Shown here: positions 25,690 to 39,414 of the stretch, in pieces
Layout: each line of letters begins with the position of its first letter
Numbering within the stretch: the first letter of the stretch is position 1
Assembly: GCA_020809705.1 (NCBI GenBank)
Contig: CP085825.1
Span: 6,758,001-6,822,000 of the forward strand
DNA: 64,000 nucleotides
Direction: 5' to 3'
DNA from: Calonectria ilicicola
Taxonomy: Eukaryota > Ascomycota > Sordariomycetes > Hypocreales > Nectriaceae
Notes under the pieces: model-generated
Seen by the model: the letters and a program-made list of their open reading frames with translations, nothing else
The model's database searches: none
What the model was told of the DNA's origin: nothing
Translations under genes and position numbers: made by a program

Positions 25690-25992
25690 TATCACAAGAC
25701 AAGGCCAGGGGTAGGCATAATAACTATGTTGTGCGATGAAGAGGGCAGAAGGCTCTCACTACGGTCGGCTAATATTAACATTGTACGTATGTGTGGTACA
25801 CACGTGACTCCGCACATGACTACCTGTGTGACCTGTGACAGATTAGAACAGTAGGGGTCTTAATGATATATAGTAGGAAGGTTAATGTCTTCTTCTCTAT
25901 CTACTCTAGTAATAGGCTTATATATGTTTTCCAAGGGTGCCTAAGGTATATATTTATAGGGTTTTATATATATTAATATTATTTCTGTATTA
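25690..25992 (+). repeat. LTR family A, uninterrupted copy
   Basis: This copy contains both the sequence found at the left edge of the nest (AAGGCCAGGGGTAGGCATAA) and that at its right edge (CAAGGGTGCCTAAGG ... ATTTCTGTATTA). That shows the outer edges are parts of the same repeat. Its first 170 bp keep normal base composition while its right half is mutated. The exact left end could not be placed. Confidence 0.65.
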
Positions 25993-27079
25993 TATTTTGG
26001 TATATTTAAGAAATTATTTATTATTTTTAATAATTAGAATATTATATATACTTTCTTATTTTAAATCTTTATATTTTATATAATCTTTTCTTTTAATTTG
26101 CTTAAATAGTAATCTTATTTTTAAGAGATTGCCTTTTAGGTCTTTTTATAGGGGGATCTAGGCTAGATCTTGGATTGATAATTAATAGGGGAGTTTTGTG
26201 TGATTGCTTTGGTTGTTACTTAAAAGGATCTAGGCTTATATTGTCTTTCTATTAATCTAGCTTAGGATATTTATAAAGTCTTTTAGATTATTATTTTAGT
26301 AGTAAGATAGTTCTATTTTTTAATGATTTTTTTAAGTTAGGAGTAATAATAGGGGCTTTAGTTTATTTTTTATTATAATCTTAAAGTTATTAAGCTAATT
26401 AAAGGATATTATTTTTAGGAGCTTATTAATATTAAAATTCTATAATTAGATCTAGATTAATATTCTTTGCCTAGATCTATATGGTCTAGTAATATTTATA
26501 ATCTTTCTAGTTTATTTAATATCTTTTTATAATTATTAGATTATATCTATTAATATACTAGTTTTTCTAGCTAAAGATCTTATTTATCTTATATTAATTA
26601 GCTCTATTATTTTTAAGAATTAGTCTAGATTCCTTTAGTTAGAAGTTATTAGTATGGGCTAGTATAAGCTATTAATATAAGATTATTAAATATATCTTTA
26701 TATTACTTAGTAGATCTAGCTTATATACTAGATTATTAACCATTCTCTTAATTATAAATAGGCCTAATTACTACTATAATTATTTATATAGTAGCTTATT
26801 TAGTAAATAATATTTATAATATAATTATAAGTAAACCTTATTATTAATCTTAAGTTAAATTAATTAATACTTAATATTATATTATCTTTTTACTTTAGCT
26901 ATTATAAAATCTATAATTAATTATACTTCCTTCTAAATAGCTTCTTTTAAAAATAATAGATCTATATTTTTTATTATTAATTATACTAACTTTATTAAGC
27001 TTTAAAGAGTAATCCTATAAATAAATTTATATATAAAGGCTTTAATTATAATATTAAATACTTTATTTAGATTTTATTA

Positions 27080-27330
27080 TAATATAAATAAAATATATAA
27101 CCAATCTTTTATTAGATACTTTATATAATAAAAGTATATTACTATTTTAATTATTTAATTATATCTTTCTATTAATCTATTAGCCTATAGGTAATATATT
27201 ATTATTATTATTATCTTTATTTTAAAACTTATTTATAAATCTCTTTAAAATTTTAAATTAAATTTACTATTATAATCTAAAATAATAATTTTTAATATAT
27301 TTTAATTAAAGAGTATAAACTATTAGGCTA
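27080..27330 (-). mobile_element. Integrase-core remnant
   Basis: Minus-strand reading with stops ignored gives an SKFNLKF-type block, then HPQANGLIERYNQ in degraded form (..YYL.ANRLIERYN.), then DWLYI. This is the distal integrase core of an LTR retrotransposon. It lies too far from the 20.8-22.2 kb pol remnant to belong to the same element in that order, so a further element is present. Confidence 0.5.
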
Positions 27331-28528
27331 ATATAGTTGCTTACTTTTTACCTATATATTTAATAAATCCTAGAATTAATAAATATCTTTTACTTACTAT
27401 ATAAGTAATTATTATTAATTAATTATAGATATTTTATTCTTCTAATACTTATAATAATCCTTTTATTAATATTAATAAGAGTTTAATAATAAAATCTATT
27501 ATTATTATATATATAGGTAGGACTGGAGATCTATTTAATAAGTAATTTCTAATAGTTTATTAGTAATTAATTTACTTAAGGTAATATATTTTATATTTAT
27601 AAATATACTTTTTAATCTATTATATTAAGTTTTTAATATAAAGATTAAATAGCTTTTTTAATATTCTTTTCTTATTAAAATAATATTAATTATTATAGGC
27701 TATCTCTAGGAATTTATTAATTATAAAGTAAAAGATATAAAGCCTATAATATTTAAATTAGCTATAATAATATAGAAATTTTTTATATAATTTAAAATAT
27801 ACTTTATACTTTAAAATATTTATAATATTTTTATTATTAAATATTAAAAGATTTAAGATCTCTTTCTTTATTATTATATTAATAATCTTTATATAATATA
27901 TATTATTAAAATATCCTTCTTAAAACTTTCTCTTAGATTTCTCTATTATTAAAGCTTCTATTACCATTAGTATATTATCTAGGACTATATAATTAGATTA
28001 TAGTTATACTTAATTCCTATTAGTCTTTAGGGCTATTAAGTAGTTTAATATATTTAAAATAAAGTTCTTTTCTTTTAAAAGGTAGTATATATTAAGTTTA
28101 TATTTTAATAAGTAAATTAAAGTAATTATTAATTTATAGTTTATTTGGTTTATATTAGATATAGTAAGTATAATTTTCTTTATAATTTATTTTATTATAA
28201 AGTGGTTTATAAAGGTAATTATTAGATATATTAATAATTAAATATATATATATAATCTTTTAATTACTTATACTAAATATACTACCTTTAGTTCTAATAG
28301 GCTATAGTTTTTTTTATTAAGCTAAGAGTGTAATTTAGAAAGTAAATAGATTTTATTATTATTACTAAAATATATAATATTTTATTTTATTTATAATTAT
28401 CCTTAAAATAGAAAAGTATTACTTTAAAGTCTTATTAAATACTTATATTTACTTAAAAATATAGTTTTTTACTTTATTTAAGGTAAAAGAGTATTTTTAT
28501 ATTAGCTACTTTATATTAGATTATTTTA

Positions 28529-28740
28529 TGTCACAGGCTGAAGCCTGGCAGAGGATTACGGCTATGCCGTATCCACCTAGATTAAGCTTCATGACTATGT
28601 TGGTAGCGAGGGCACACCAAGGCATATATAATCAGAAGAACACGTTCTTCTGATCGTCTTCTTCTCCTTCCTCCTTAGCTTTAGACAGACCAATACAGAG
28701 CACCCTTCAGGTTGAATAAACCCAGGACCAGCCCTTCACA
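28529..28740 (+). mobile_element. Solo LTR (family B), TSD TTTTA
   Basis: A 212-bp element with TG...CA ends (TGTCACAGGCTGAAGCC ... CAGCCCTTCACA), flanked by TTTTA at 28524-28528 and 28741-28745. Base composition is normal although both flanks are AT-only. It either arrived after the flanks were mutated or was too short to be targeted. Confidence 0.9.
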
Positions 28741-31700
28741 TTTTAAATATAAATCTTTCTTCTTTTATAAGATTATAATATATTATATAAATATAAGCCT
28801 TTTATTTATTAAGATTTTTATTAATTATTTTACTTTATTTATATCTTACTTTTAATAATATAATCTTATATTTTTATAAAGGCTTTATAAGTTAAGTATA
28901 ATATAAAATAAGGTATTTAATATATCCTATAACTTTAATATATTACTCTAGAGCTAATAATTAGGCTAGGAACTCTAATTTTATAAATAATATAATCTAC
29001 TCCTCTATAATAGTTAAATTAAAAGTATCTACTTAGAAGCCAAGCACCTACACACTAGAGTATCCAATCTAGCTCTTTTTAGAAAAGATAATAATATTTT
29101 TTCTTAAAAGAGTTTAAATAGTTTTTATAAATATCTAAGGTATTCTTCTTTTATCTTAGAGAAGATTATAATATTATTAATAAGGGCTTTATAGAATTTA
29201 TAGTATAGGTATAATAGATAGTCTATATATTATTATATATATATTAGGAAGTTCTAGAATCCTATTAAAGTAATTATTAATTACTTTAATTTTTAATAGT
29301 TAGTTATTATAAAGTAATTATAATACTTTAATTTTACTTTAAATTAAAAAATAATAATAATATATTAATAATTATAATATATTAAGCTTTTTAAAGTACT
29401 TAAATAATATCTTTCTATTTTAATAATAGGTAGTTATCTAAGATAATAATCTTATTAAGGGTATATAGGTTTATTACTATCTTTCCTTTTAATTCCTTAT
29501 TAATTATTTTTTATATAATAAAAATAGATATTATAAATAAAGTTAATTTTTTAATCTATTTTAATCTACCTTATTAATAGAGTTTATTAAACTTTATATT
29601 AATAAATTATTAATCTTTTAAGCTAGATAGATAAAGGTATTAGAAAATAGTTTACTTATATTAGTTATTAATAAGTGATACTTATAGCTTTTTATCTTTT
29701 AATACTTTCATTAAGTTAGTATTATTCTATAATTAAATATACTTTTTTACTAAAACTTTAATCTTTTTAATAAAATAATTATTTAAACTATAAATATATA
29801 TTCCTTTTATTATAATAATCTTAAAAAAATTAAATATTTATTAAATATATATCTAATATAAAATACTTAATTATCTTTTAAATATTAAAATAAAGTTCTT
29901 AATAATCTTATTATTTATTTTAATAATAATAGTTTTTAATTCTTATATAAGGTATATTATTACTTTTAAAAATAATTTCTTTCTTTACTTTTAAAGTAAT
30001 ATAATTATATATATATTAATAAAAATAATATTATTAAGTAATTTTATAATTATATTAATTATTATTAATTAATTTTAGTTTATTTTATAATTATTAATAA
30101 TAATTATTATATTAATTAAGGTAAATATAAACTTAAATCTTATAATACTTATTTATAATAAAAATATACTTTTTTCTTTAGATGCTATATTTAGAACTTT
30201 ACTTTCAAATATTATATAAATTATAGTTATAATTGTGAGTACTTGGACCTATGTGGTGGCTATAAATACCTACTTCTTTTTATATTTAGTAATATTATTA
30301 AGCTTTTACTTTTAATAAAGCTTAATAATCTTTTTAAAATTATTAATAATTATAATTTTAACTAAAATATTATAATTAATTATTATATTTATTATATATT
30401 TAGTGGAGGTATAAAATATAAATACTTAATCTTTAGGAACCTTCTTCTAAATTATTAATATAATATATACTTACTTTATAAAAATAACTATATTTTTAGC
30501 CACTTTAACTTATTAAATTATATTCTTCCTTAGGCAATTAATATAATATAGGATATAGAAGTTATCTAGGGTATTATAATAAAGCTATTTTTATAATATA
30601 ATAATATTAATCTTATAGGGGTTTAAGAAACCATTCTTAAGAAGAGCCTTTAGTTTAAGTCTATCTTATATTTATATATTAGTTATAAATTTTATTATTT
30701 GCTTGGTAGTTCTACTAGTATTTATTTCTTTAATAAATATATTAAAGGTTGTTTATTTATTAATTTAAATTATATTATTAATACTATTAACAGATAATAG
30801 GGTTCTCTACTCTATAATATAATTAAATAGTTATAATAACTTCTTATTAATTATAGGGTTTCTATACCTTATATTAGTATAGATCTTCTTTTCTTTCTTA
30901 CTATCCTTACTAACCTTAATCTTAATATATATATAAGTATAGTATATATTATTTACTTTTATCTTTTTATATAGAATAAGTAGTTTATTTATAGGTAATA
31001 ATTACTTAGATTTCTTTCTTCTAGATCCTTAATACCTTTTATTAAGATATATAAAGAGTTTATTATAAAAAAGAAGTCCTACTTATAGCCCTTATAATAT
31101 ACTTTTTTAAAAGAGATTATAAATACTTCTTTAATTAATTTTATAAGTTTTATATAAATATTAATATATATATATTCTTTAAGAAGAATTAAGGAGTTAA
31201 AAGTATACTTATATTAAATATACTTATTCTTTCCTTAGGTGCTTTATAGGACCTATTCTTATAATAGTATATAATATCTATTCTAAGAAGTTTCAAAGGT
31301 AGTAGACTTATTGGAGCTTGATTTGCCCTCCTTAGGGCTAGGTTTTTATTTTTAGTTGGTAGGTTCTTTCTTAGTAAGATATTTGCTTTTAGGTTTTGCT
31401 TTCTTATTTTTATATAAGCTATTTTTAGTAGGGTATTATTATTCTTAGGATTAATTCCGGTCCTTATATTATTTATCTTTATAATAATAATTGTAATTAT
31501 AGTTATTTAATTATTTATTATTTTAGTAAGTATAATATTTTTATTTATTAGTATTATTATATTTTCTTTTATAATATAATTATTAATTATTCTAGTATTT
31601 TTATTAAAAGTTTATTTATTTATTTTTAAATATTATTATATTAATATTTTTCTTTTAATTTTTATAATTTTAAATAAACTTAATAATAATTATCTTAGAT

Positions 31701-33630
31701 ATTAGAATTTATAATAGGTATATAATCTTATAATTAATAAGTAAAAAGATTATTTTAAAAATCTCTTTATTTACTTATATTTTAGCTTATTTAATAAGCT
31801 TAACTTTATATTATATTTAAAGAGAAAGAAATATATTTTATTAGATAGAGTTAAGTATATATTTCTTAATTATATACTCTTCTAATAAATCTAACTCCTA
31901 AGGCTTAAATTGCTTTATAAGATCTTAATAAAAGTAAAAAATAGAGCCTTTTATAATCTTAGCTTGCTTTTTATTATTAAACTCCCTATTAGCTATTTAT
32001 AAGCTATACCCTAAAGTATTATAAGATAGTATTTTTAAAAAGAATCTTTATTAAATTATTTAAAGGTTTTAAGGTATATATAAAAGAGATTAATATTAAT
32101 ATAAAGTTATTTACCTTATATAATAATAAATCCTTACTTCCTAAGATTCTTAAAATCTAGGTTAAAGATTTTAATAGTATTATGCTTAATTTGTCTTCTA
32201 TCTGCCTAACTATTTATTAAGAGTGGTATATAAGATTAAATATACTATAATAAATTAAGGCTTATATTTAAAGAGTCTAATAAACTAAAAAAGAGTGATA
32301 AATTGTTTGGATAATTATTACTATTATATTTAGTTTATAGCTATATTAATTTGTGGTAGTATTTGCTTAAATAGGCTAAGGTTTGTAATCTTCTACTACT
32401 AGAGGTATCTAGGCTAAAATGTATTAAGCTTCCCCCTTAAGTTAATTAGATTAATTGGGTAGAGTAGCTAGCCTCCCTTAGGCTAGAGGGGTTATCTTGT
32501 TATTTAGGTTCTTGCTTGTTTATAAAGATTAGGTTTTTTAGAATAGGTAAATTAGATGTAGTAATATTTATAGATATATTATTAGGCTATAGTATTTTAT
32601 TAAAAGAGATTATAAGAAATCTAGAGAAGTTTAAGAATATAATATATTTAATAGCTTTTTATCTCCAAACTGCTAAAGTATTTAGATATTAAGTCTTAGC
32701 TTAAGGTATATTAGTTAAAATAATGGTATTTTAATAGCCTTATTTAATAGTATTATTTATATAATCTTTTATTTATTAAGTAAAGATAATATTTTAAAAA
32801 TAAACTTATTAAAAGTTTTTATTAATTATTTCTTAAATATTAATTTATTATAATAAACTTTCTATCTTATAATTCTTCTTATTTTCTCTTTATCTAAGAA
32901 TTAATCTTTATATTATTTATTAGATTCTATAATAAATACCTTTTAATTAATAATTTTAGCTTTTTAGGGCTCTAGCTAGAGCTAGGGGTATTATCCTCTA
33001 TAAATTCTACCTTTTTATCCCTATCTTTTTTAAGGATTAGGTTTATTAAAAAGGATCTTTTTTCTTTTAGAAAGATATAGGCTTTATTAAGGCTAAGGTT
33101 AAGGTAATAGGTCTTATTATATTATTATAAGCTTATTTAATAATAGAGGAGTAGTAATATAAGAAGGTATTTATTTTAAATAAGTTAAAATAATAATTAT
33201 AAAATATAAAATAATATTAATTAGTAAGAATATAGATCTATAATTAAATTATTATAATTTTTATAAAAGTTAAATAATTTATTATAATAAAGATAATATT
33301 AATAATTTTAAATCTTATTTTTATAATAAAGAAATACTTTTTATAATTTTATAAAATAACTTAAGATTATTTTATAATCTTTAATAATTAATATTTTCTT
33401 TAAATTATATAAATAATTAAATAAAGTATTTTTTATATAAAAAAAGATTTTAAAAAAGATTTTAAAAATAGATTTATAAGAATTATTATAAATATTTTTC
33501 TTATTAATTAATTAATAAATAATCTAATAATATATTATATTAAAATATAATTTAAAATTATTTAATATAATTATTTAAAATAATATTATAATACTAATCT
33601 TAAAAAGAAATAATTACTACCATATAATAC

Positions 33631-36600
33631 TATAAAGGGCTAGTCCTGGGTTTATTTAACCTAAAGGGTGCTCTATATTGGTCTATCTAAAGCTAAGAAG
33701 GAAGAAGAAGAAGATAATTAGAAGAATATATTCTTTTAATTATATATATTTTAATATACCCTTATTACTAATATAATTATAAAGCTTAATTTAAATAGAT
33801 ATAGTATAATTATAATCCTTTGTTAGGCTTTAGTTTATAATATTATTCTCTCTCTCTTCTAAGTAATAACTTTATTACTTTAATATTATATACTTGCTTA
33901 TTAGGCTATCTGATTCTATAATTAGCTTATAGGTAGCTTTATATATATCTAGAGCTTCTAGCTCTATTAAGAACTCTATTAGTTATTAAGTAAATTCTTT
34001 ATAGCTATACTATTAAATAAGAGTTTCTTAGATTTTATTTTATTTTTATTACTTCTACCTAATATATAGGATTTTTTTAATTATTTACTTATCTTTATTA
34101 TTTATTTAAATTAGTAAAGGCTAGAAGTTATTTTATTATTATTCTAGTAAGGGATCTTGCTATATTCTTTTTAAAAGATTAATGTGGAATTGTAGGTATA
34201 TTGCCCTAGGTATATTAACCTTTATTATATATATACTTATTATCTTTATTATAATATATTATTAATATAGCCAATTTAGCTTCTTATAAGGTCTAGGGGA
34301 CTTATAGTTGGTTAAATTAACCTAGACCTTATCTCCAACCTTAAACCTCTCCACTAATATCTACTTCTTATTTATTATCTATTTATAATACTATTATATT
34401 ATAATTATTATAATTTATATAAATTCTATAGCATCTTAAATCTTCTATAATAGATTCCTAGCCTAAGCCTTATTATTACTTAATAATAACTCTATAATAA
34501 TCTCTTAGACTTTAAAAGGCTTTATATAGTACCTATACTTTAAGAAGAAAGGACTTATCCTTATAGCTAAGTTCTTATAGTTGTTTAGTATTAATTATAT
34601 TACTAGAAGATAATAACCTTAATCCTTTTACAAATAGTAAATATATACTTATAGGTATATTTAGATTTCCTAGTTTATTTATTCTAGCCTTCTATTAATC
34701 TATAAGTAGTATACTATATTAAGCTATTATATAATATTAATTAGCTTATAGAAGGTTTACTAGAACCTATTAATTTAATTACTTTCTTAATTATTAATAA
34801 TAAACTAAGGTATTCTATATAATCTATAATAGTAGTTAAGAAATTATTTTATATAAGCTTTTACTTTTATTATAAATATAACCTTAAATATAATAGCTTA
34901 TATAAATTAATTAATTATTATTTATAAATATTAAGATTTATTCTTGCCTATTAGAGAAAGATCTATTATAAAATCTATAATTAGATTACTCTATAGTTAT
35001 TCTAGAACTAATAAAGGCTTTAATAGCCCTCTCTTTAATTACTATTAAATATAACTTCTTTTATAGATTTAATAATTAATAATAAACTAGTAAACTAATT
35101 ATAATAATCTTAGTTAAAAGAATTACTTTAATACTAAGGCTATTATACTATTATAGCCTAGATAACCTTTAATAATAATATTATACTTTATCTATATAAT
35201 ATAAGTATATAATATCTTTATATTAATCTTATTATTAAATATCTATAATTAATCTTAAAAAATTAATTAATTTTTAATATTTAAAATATATTTTAAAATC
35301 TAAATCTTTAAATCTAATTTAAATAATAAACTTTACTTTTACTATTATATTATAATATATATACTTATATAAGTCTTATTTATAATAATAACTTAATTCT
35401 ATAAATCTTATAACTCTAAATAATTAAAGAAAACTACTATCTATAATATCTTTACCTAAGTTATTTAAAAAATAACTTACTTTAGTGTAATTACTCTATT
35501 CTATAGAATAGCTAATTAAAGGATTAATTATAGATAATAGCCTTACTTTTTAAAGTCTTTGATCCCTTTAGGTATATCTTACTCTCTATAGTTTAATATA
35601 TCTAGTATTATTATCTTATTATTAGATTAATATTTAAGTTAGAAATTATATTCTAATAATTATTTTATTTAATAATTTTATTATTTTATAAAATATTAAT
35701 ATTTTATAAAATATATTAAGTTCTTATAATTTATAATAATAGTAAATAGGCTATAATTATATAATTTTATTCTTTAAATATCTAGATAATATATAATTAT
35801 TAATATTTTCTTATTATAGATTAAGTAGTTATATTTTATTAGGCTTAGTTATTATAAGTGAAAGATAATTAGCTAATAATAGCCCTACTTATTTTCTTAA
35901 GCTAGAACTTCTTCTAATATATTATTTAAGTAATTAACTTTAAAAAATATTAATTTATCTAGATCTTATTATTATAATATAAAAGCTTTATAAAATCTAT
36001 ACTTAAGTTTCTAAAAAGCTATTTTTTTATTAAATCTTTATTTAAAAATAATCTCTTTTTAAATTAATATTATTAAGAAAATTAATATTTTTATAAAATC
36101 TAATATAAAGATCTAATAATAATTTATAAAATTTAAAAAAATTTATATACTTTTTATTATTTAAAGTACTTTTTATTTATAAATTACTTATTACTTTTTT
36201 AAATTATAAAATACTTCTTTCCTAATCTATATAATAAATCCTAGATATTTTACTTTTTAAACTATAAACTTATACTTCTTTAAATCTAAATATAATCTAA
36301 TAATAATTAAGATATAAAATACCTTCTATATTTTTACTAAATAATCCTTTTTAAATTACTAAAATAAATTAATATATTATTTAAATAAACTATAATAAAG
36401 TTATTTAAAAAATCTTATAATATCTTATTTATATATCTTTAGAATATAATAAATATATTACTTAGGCCAAATAGGCATACCAGCCACTTATATAGCCCAA
36501 ACCAGATCCAGAAGGCAATCTTAGCCTTATATTCTTTAATCATTCGGACCTTATAGAAGATAGCAACTATATCTAGCTTAATAAATTACTTAGCCTTAGA

Positions 36601-38918
36601 TAGGTTTTATAGTATCTTTGTGATTAAGGAAAGAGGATATTGGTCCTACTATGTAATAGTATTAAATGTATGGTAATTGTAATAAAAGTATAGTCTTTCT
36701 CTAGGCTTCCTAATAAACAATATTAGGGTACTAGTAGTTAAGTTACTAGCTTAAATAAATCCCTTATTTAATAAATCTTTAAAAGTCTTTTTAAGAACTA
36801 GTAATTCCTTTCTAGATATATTATATAGAGGTTTCTAAGGGAGTGGTAGTTTATTCTTGAACTTATCTTATTATAGGTTAATCTTATAATTAATGCTTGG
36901 TTGATATAGTAGTAATTTAACTATTTTTATTATTAAAAATAATTTTTTAAATTTATTAAATAATATAATTAAAATTTATTTTTTAAATCTTTCTTAATCT
37001 TTTATTAAAAAGCTTCTTTAATATCTTTTAAATTAATAGATTATATTAATAATATTACTAGATTATATATTCTATATAAGTAGTAATATTTAGCTGTAAA
37101 GGTTGTAGTTGTAATATAATAAGCTGCCTATATTTAATAGACTTTTAGGGTTTCTTCTTTGCTAGTAAGCTATAGCTTGATTCTAGCTATTTTATAGGTA
37201 ATATATTTTTTTACTATATTATAAATAACCTCATTTACCTTTAACTAAGGCTTACTTAAAAATAAATCTTTTTCTAAACCTTTTATAGTATAGGCATATA
37301 GCCTCTACTTATAACCTTTTATCTTAAAAATTAATATTATAACCTTAAAGATATAAGTTCTTTCCTTAAATTTAGTAAAGCTATTAAATTATTATAGCTT
37401 CTTCTTAATATATAGAAAGGCTAGCTAATTAACTAAATCTTTACTTATAAGGGTAAAAGTATTATAATTTATATTAATAAAAGCTTAAATAAATTAATTA
37501 TTAACTCTTATTTTAACTAAAACTAATCTACTAATTATTATAGGCTTTTACTTTATCTACCTTTAAAAATCTTCCTTAAATAATTTTAATATTTAATTTT
37601 ATATTAAAATTTCTTATTTTCTAAATCTTTACCCTTATTAATAAATAAATCTAACTTTATAAAGTTAATATTATTAGCTTACTTAGCTTTCTTTATATAA
37701 GATTGTTAGATTATTAATTAATAAATTGGATAAGAGATCTTTAAGTAATTAAGGCTTTTATAGTTAAAGTAATATTATATATTTTAATCTTGGTTATTAA
37801 TAGATTGTTTATAAGAGATTGGTTTCTTAATAGCTACTTTATCTATTATTAGTATATTATCTTTATAGTTCTTAATTACTTTAAAGATTTAAGAAATATA
37901 ATCTTACCTTTAGCTAGTAGTAGGTTCCTTTTTCTCTAGCTTCTTAAGTTTCTCTAGCTTCTAAGCTATATCCTATACTTAAACTAATTAATTTATATAA
38001 TTATATAATAGATCTATTATAATTAAATTATATTATAATTATAAATTTAATATATCTTTTAAAAAAATAATCTTAGCTTAATTAGTTTATTAAGAATCTC
38101 CTATATTTATTATAATTTACTTAAATTTAAATAAAAAGCTTATAAGAGAGATATTCTTATCTTATTAAAAGGTTTATAAAAATACTATTATATATAATTA
38201 TAAATTAATATTTTTATATATATAATCTAAATAATATATAAAATCTATAAGATTATAATAACCTCTAGATCCTTTAATAGTATAAAAGATAGCTACTATC
38301 TTCTAAAATCTTATTATTAAATATAATTATATTAAATATTTATAATAATTACTTAAAAACTTTAATAAATTTAAAAATAGCTTTTACTTTAAAAAAGATT
38401 ATTAAAAAATATTAATATTTAATCTAATTAAATCTAATAACTCTACCTTAATTAAAACTTTTAAACTTTTCTTAAAACATTCTTATAATAATATTAATCT
38501 CTTTATTATATTACCTTATTAAGCTCTTAATTATATAATTTACTTTTAAATTAAAATTAAAATTATATTTAATTTCTATTATATAAACTATATTAATTAC
38601 TATTAAATTATTTTATTTAATACTAAATTACTAAATCCTTAATCTATTATTATACTTATAAATATCTTAATTAATAATTTATATTAAAATTAATTAAATT
38701 TTAAATATATAAAAAATTAATCCTAAATTTATTTAACTTAAAAAATACTCTATATTAATCTATCTAAAACTAAAAAAAAGAAAAAGAAAATAATCAAAAG
38801 AACATATTCTTCTAATTATATATACTTTAGTATGCCCTCACTACCAACATAATCATAAAGCTTAATCTAGGTGGATACGGCATAGCCGTAATCCTCTGCC
38901 AGGCTTCAGCCTGTGACA
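33631..38918 (-). mobile_element. Full-length inverted Ty3/gypsy element (family B), TSD AATAC
   Basis: LTRs lie at 33,631-33,842 (212 bp) and 38,708-38,918 (211 bp). Both are inverted copies of the solo LTR at 28,529 once C-to-T and G-to-A changes are allowed. AATAC flanks the element at 33626-33630 and 38919-38923. Minus-strand reading gives reverse-transcriptase blocks at about 36,610-36,150 (LDIVAIFYKVRM, FGLYKWLVCLFGL, then YLNNILIY) and an integrase-core trace at about 34,800-34,600, in Ty3/gypsy order. The element is 5,288 bp and has no surviving open frame. The last 90 bp of the right LTR are hardly mutated. Confidence 0.85.
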
Positions 38919-38923
38919 AATAC

Positions 38924-39080
38924 AATAAAATTAAAATAATAAAGATCTTAATAATATATAATAAAAAGATTAATATCTTCTTCTCTATCTACCCTAGTAA
39001 CAGGCTTATATATGCCTTCCAAGGGTGCCTAAGGCACACACTTACAGGGTTCCATATGTGTTGACACCATTTCCGTATCA
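38924..39080 (+). repeat. LTR family A, right part
   Basis: It matches 25,830-25,992. The section just after the inverted element differs only by C-to-T and G-to-A changes (AATTAAAATAATAA for GATTAGAACAGTAG). The last 90 bases are nearly unmutated and end CCGTATCA at the host junction. Confidence 0.75.
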
Positions 39081-39414
39081 ATTATATCAAGCAAATATTG
39101 AAAAGGAAAATCTTTCCTATAGAGGAGACGAAAGGAAATGGTGATTTTCAGTTTCTAAAAACTGCAAACGACCATGATATATGGTTTATTGCTGACCGTC
39201 CACATCTACGAGAGTCCTTCGTCAAGAACATTCCACTTCTCGCTTTGAGTGTTGATACTATCGCTAGAATGCAAACTCTCATTGACCAGATACCCCAGCT
39301 TAATGTACGATTGCTCTCAAAGATAGCGCAAGGAACCCCTTCAGTCGAAGGTAGTACTCGGCTTCACAATGATTACACACTGAGGCTGAGACAAAAAGCC
39401 AAGTTTATTGCCAG

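Larger units (their letters stand above)
19137..39080. mobile_element. 20-kb nested, RIP-like mutated retroelement insertion, TSD ATTAT
   Basis: The insertion begins TGATACGG and ends CCGTATCA, forming an 8-bp terminal inverted repeat. It is flanked by ATTAT at 19132-19136 and 39081-39085. Removing it with one TSD copy restores the codons AAT TAT ATC AAG and a continuous reading frame. The two outer ends correspond to the left and right parts of one LTR-like repeat (family A), whose uninterrupted copy is at 25.7-26.0 kb. Most of the nest therefore appears to sit inside a solo LTR. For long stretches almost no C or G remains and no long open frame exists. Inside are at least two Ty3/gypsy pol remnants on the minus strand, a complete inverted element (33,631-38,918) and a solo LTR (28,529-28,740). 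Confidence 0.9.

Noticed and set aside
19137..39080. Genes or CRISPR-like arrays in the AT-rich block
   Set aside because: No open frame of useful length and no regular spacer array. The short repeats are LTR pieces, and the residual protein similarity is mutated retroelement pol.
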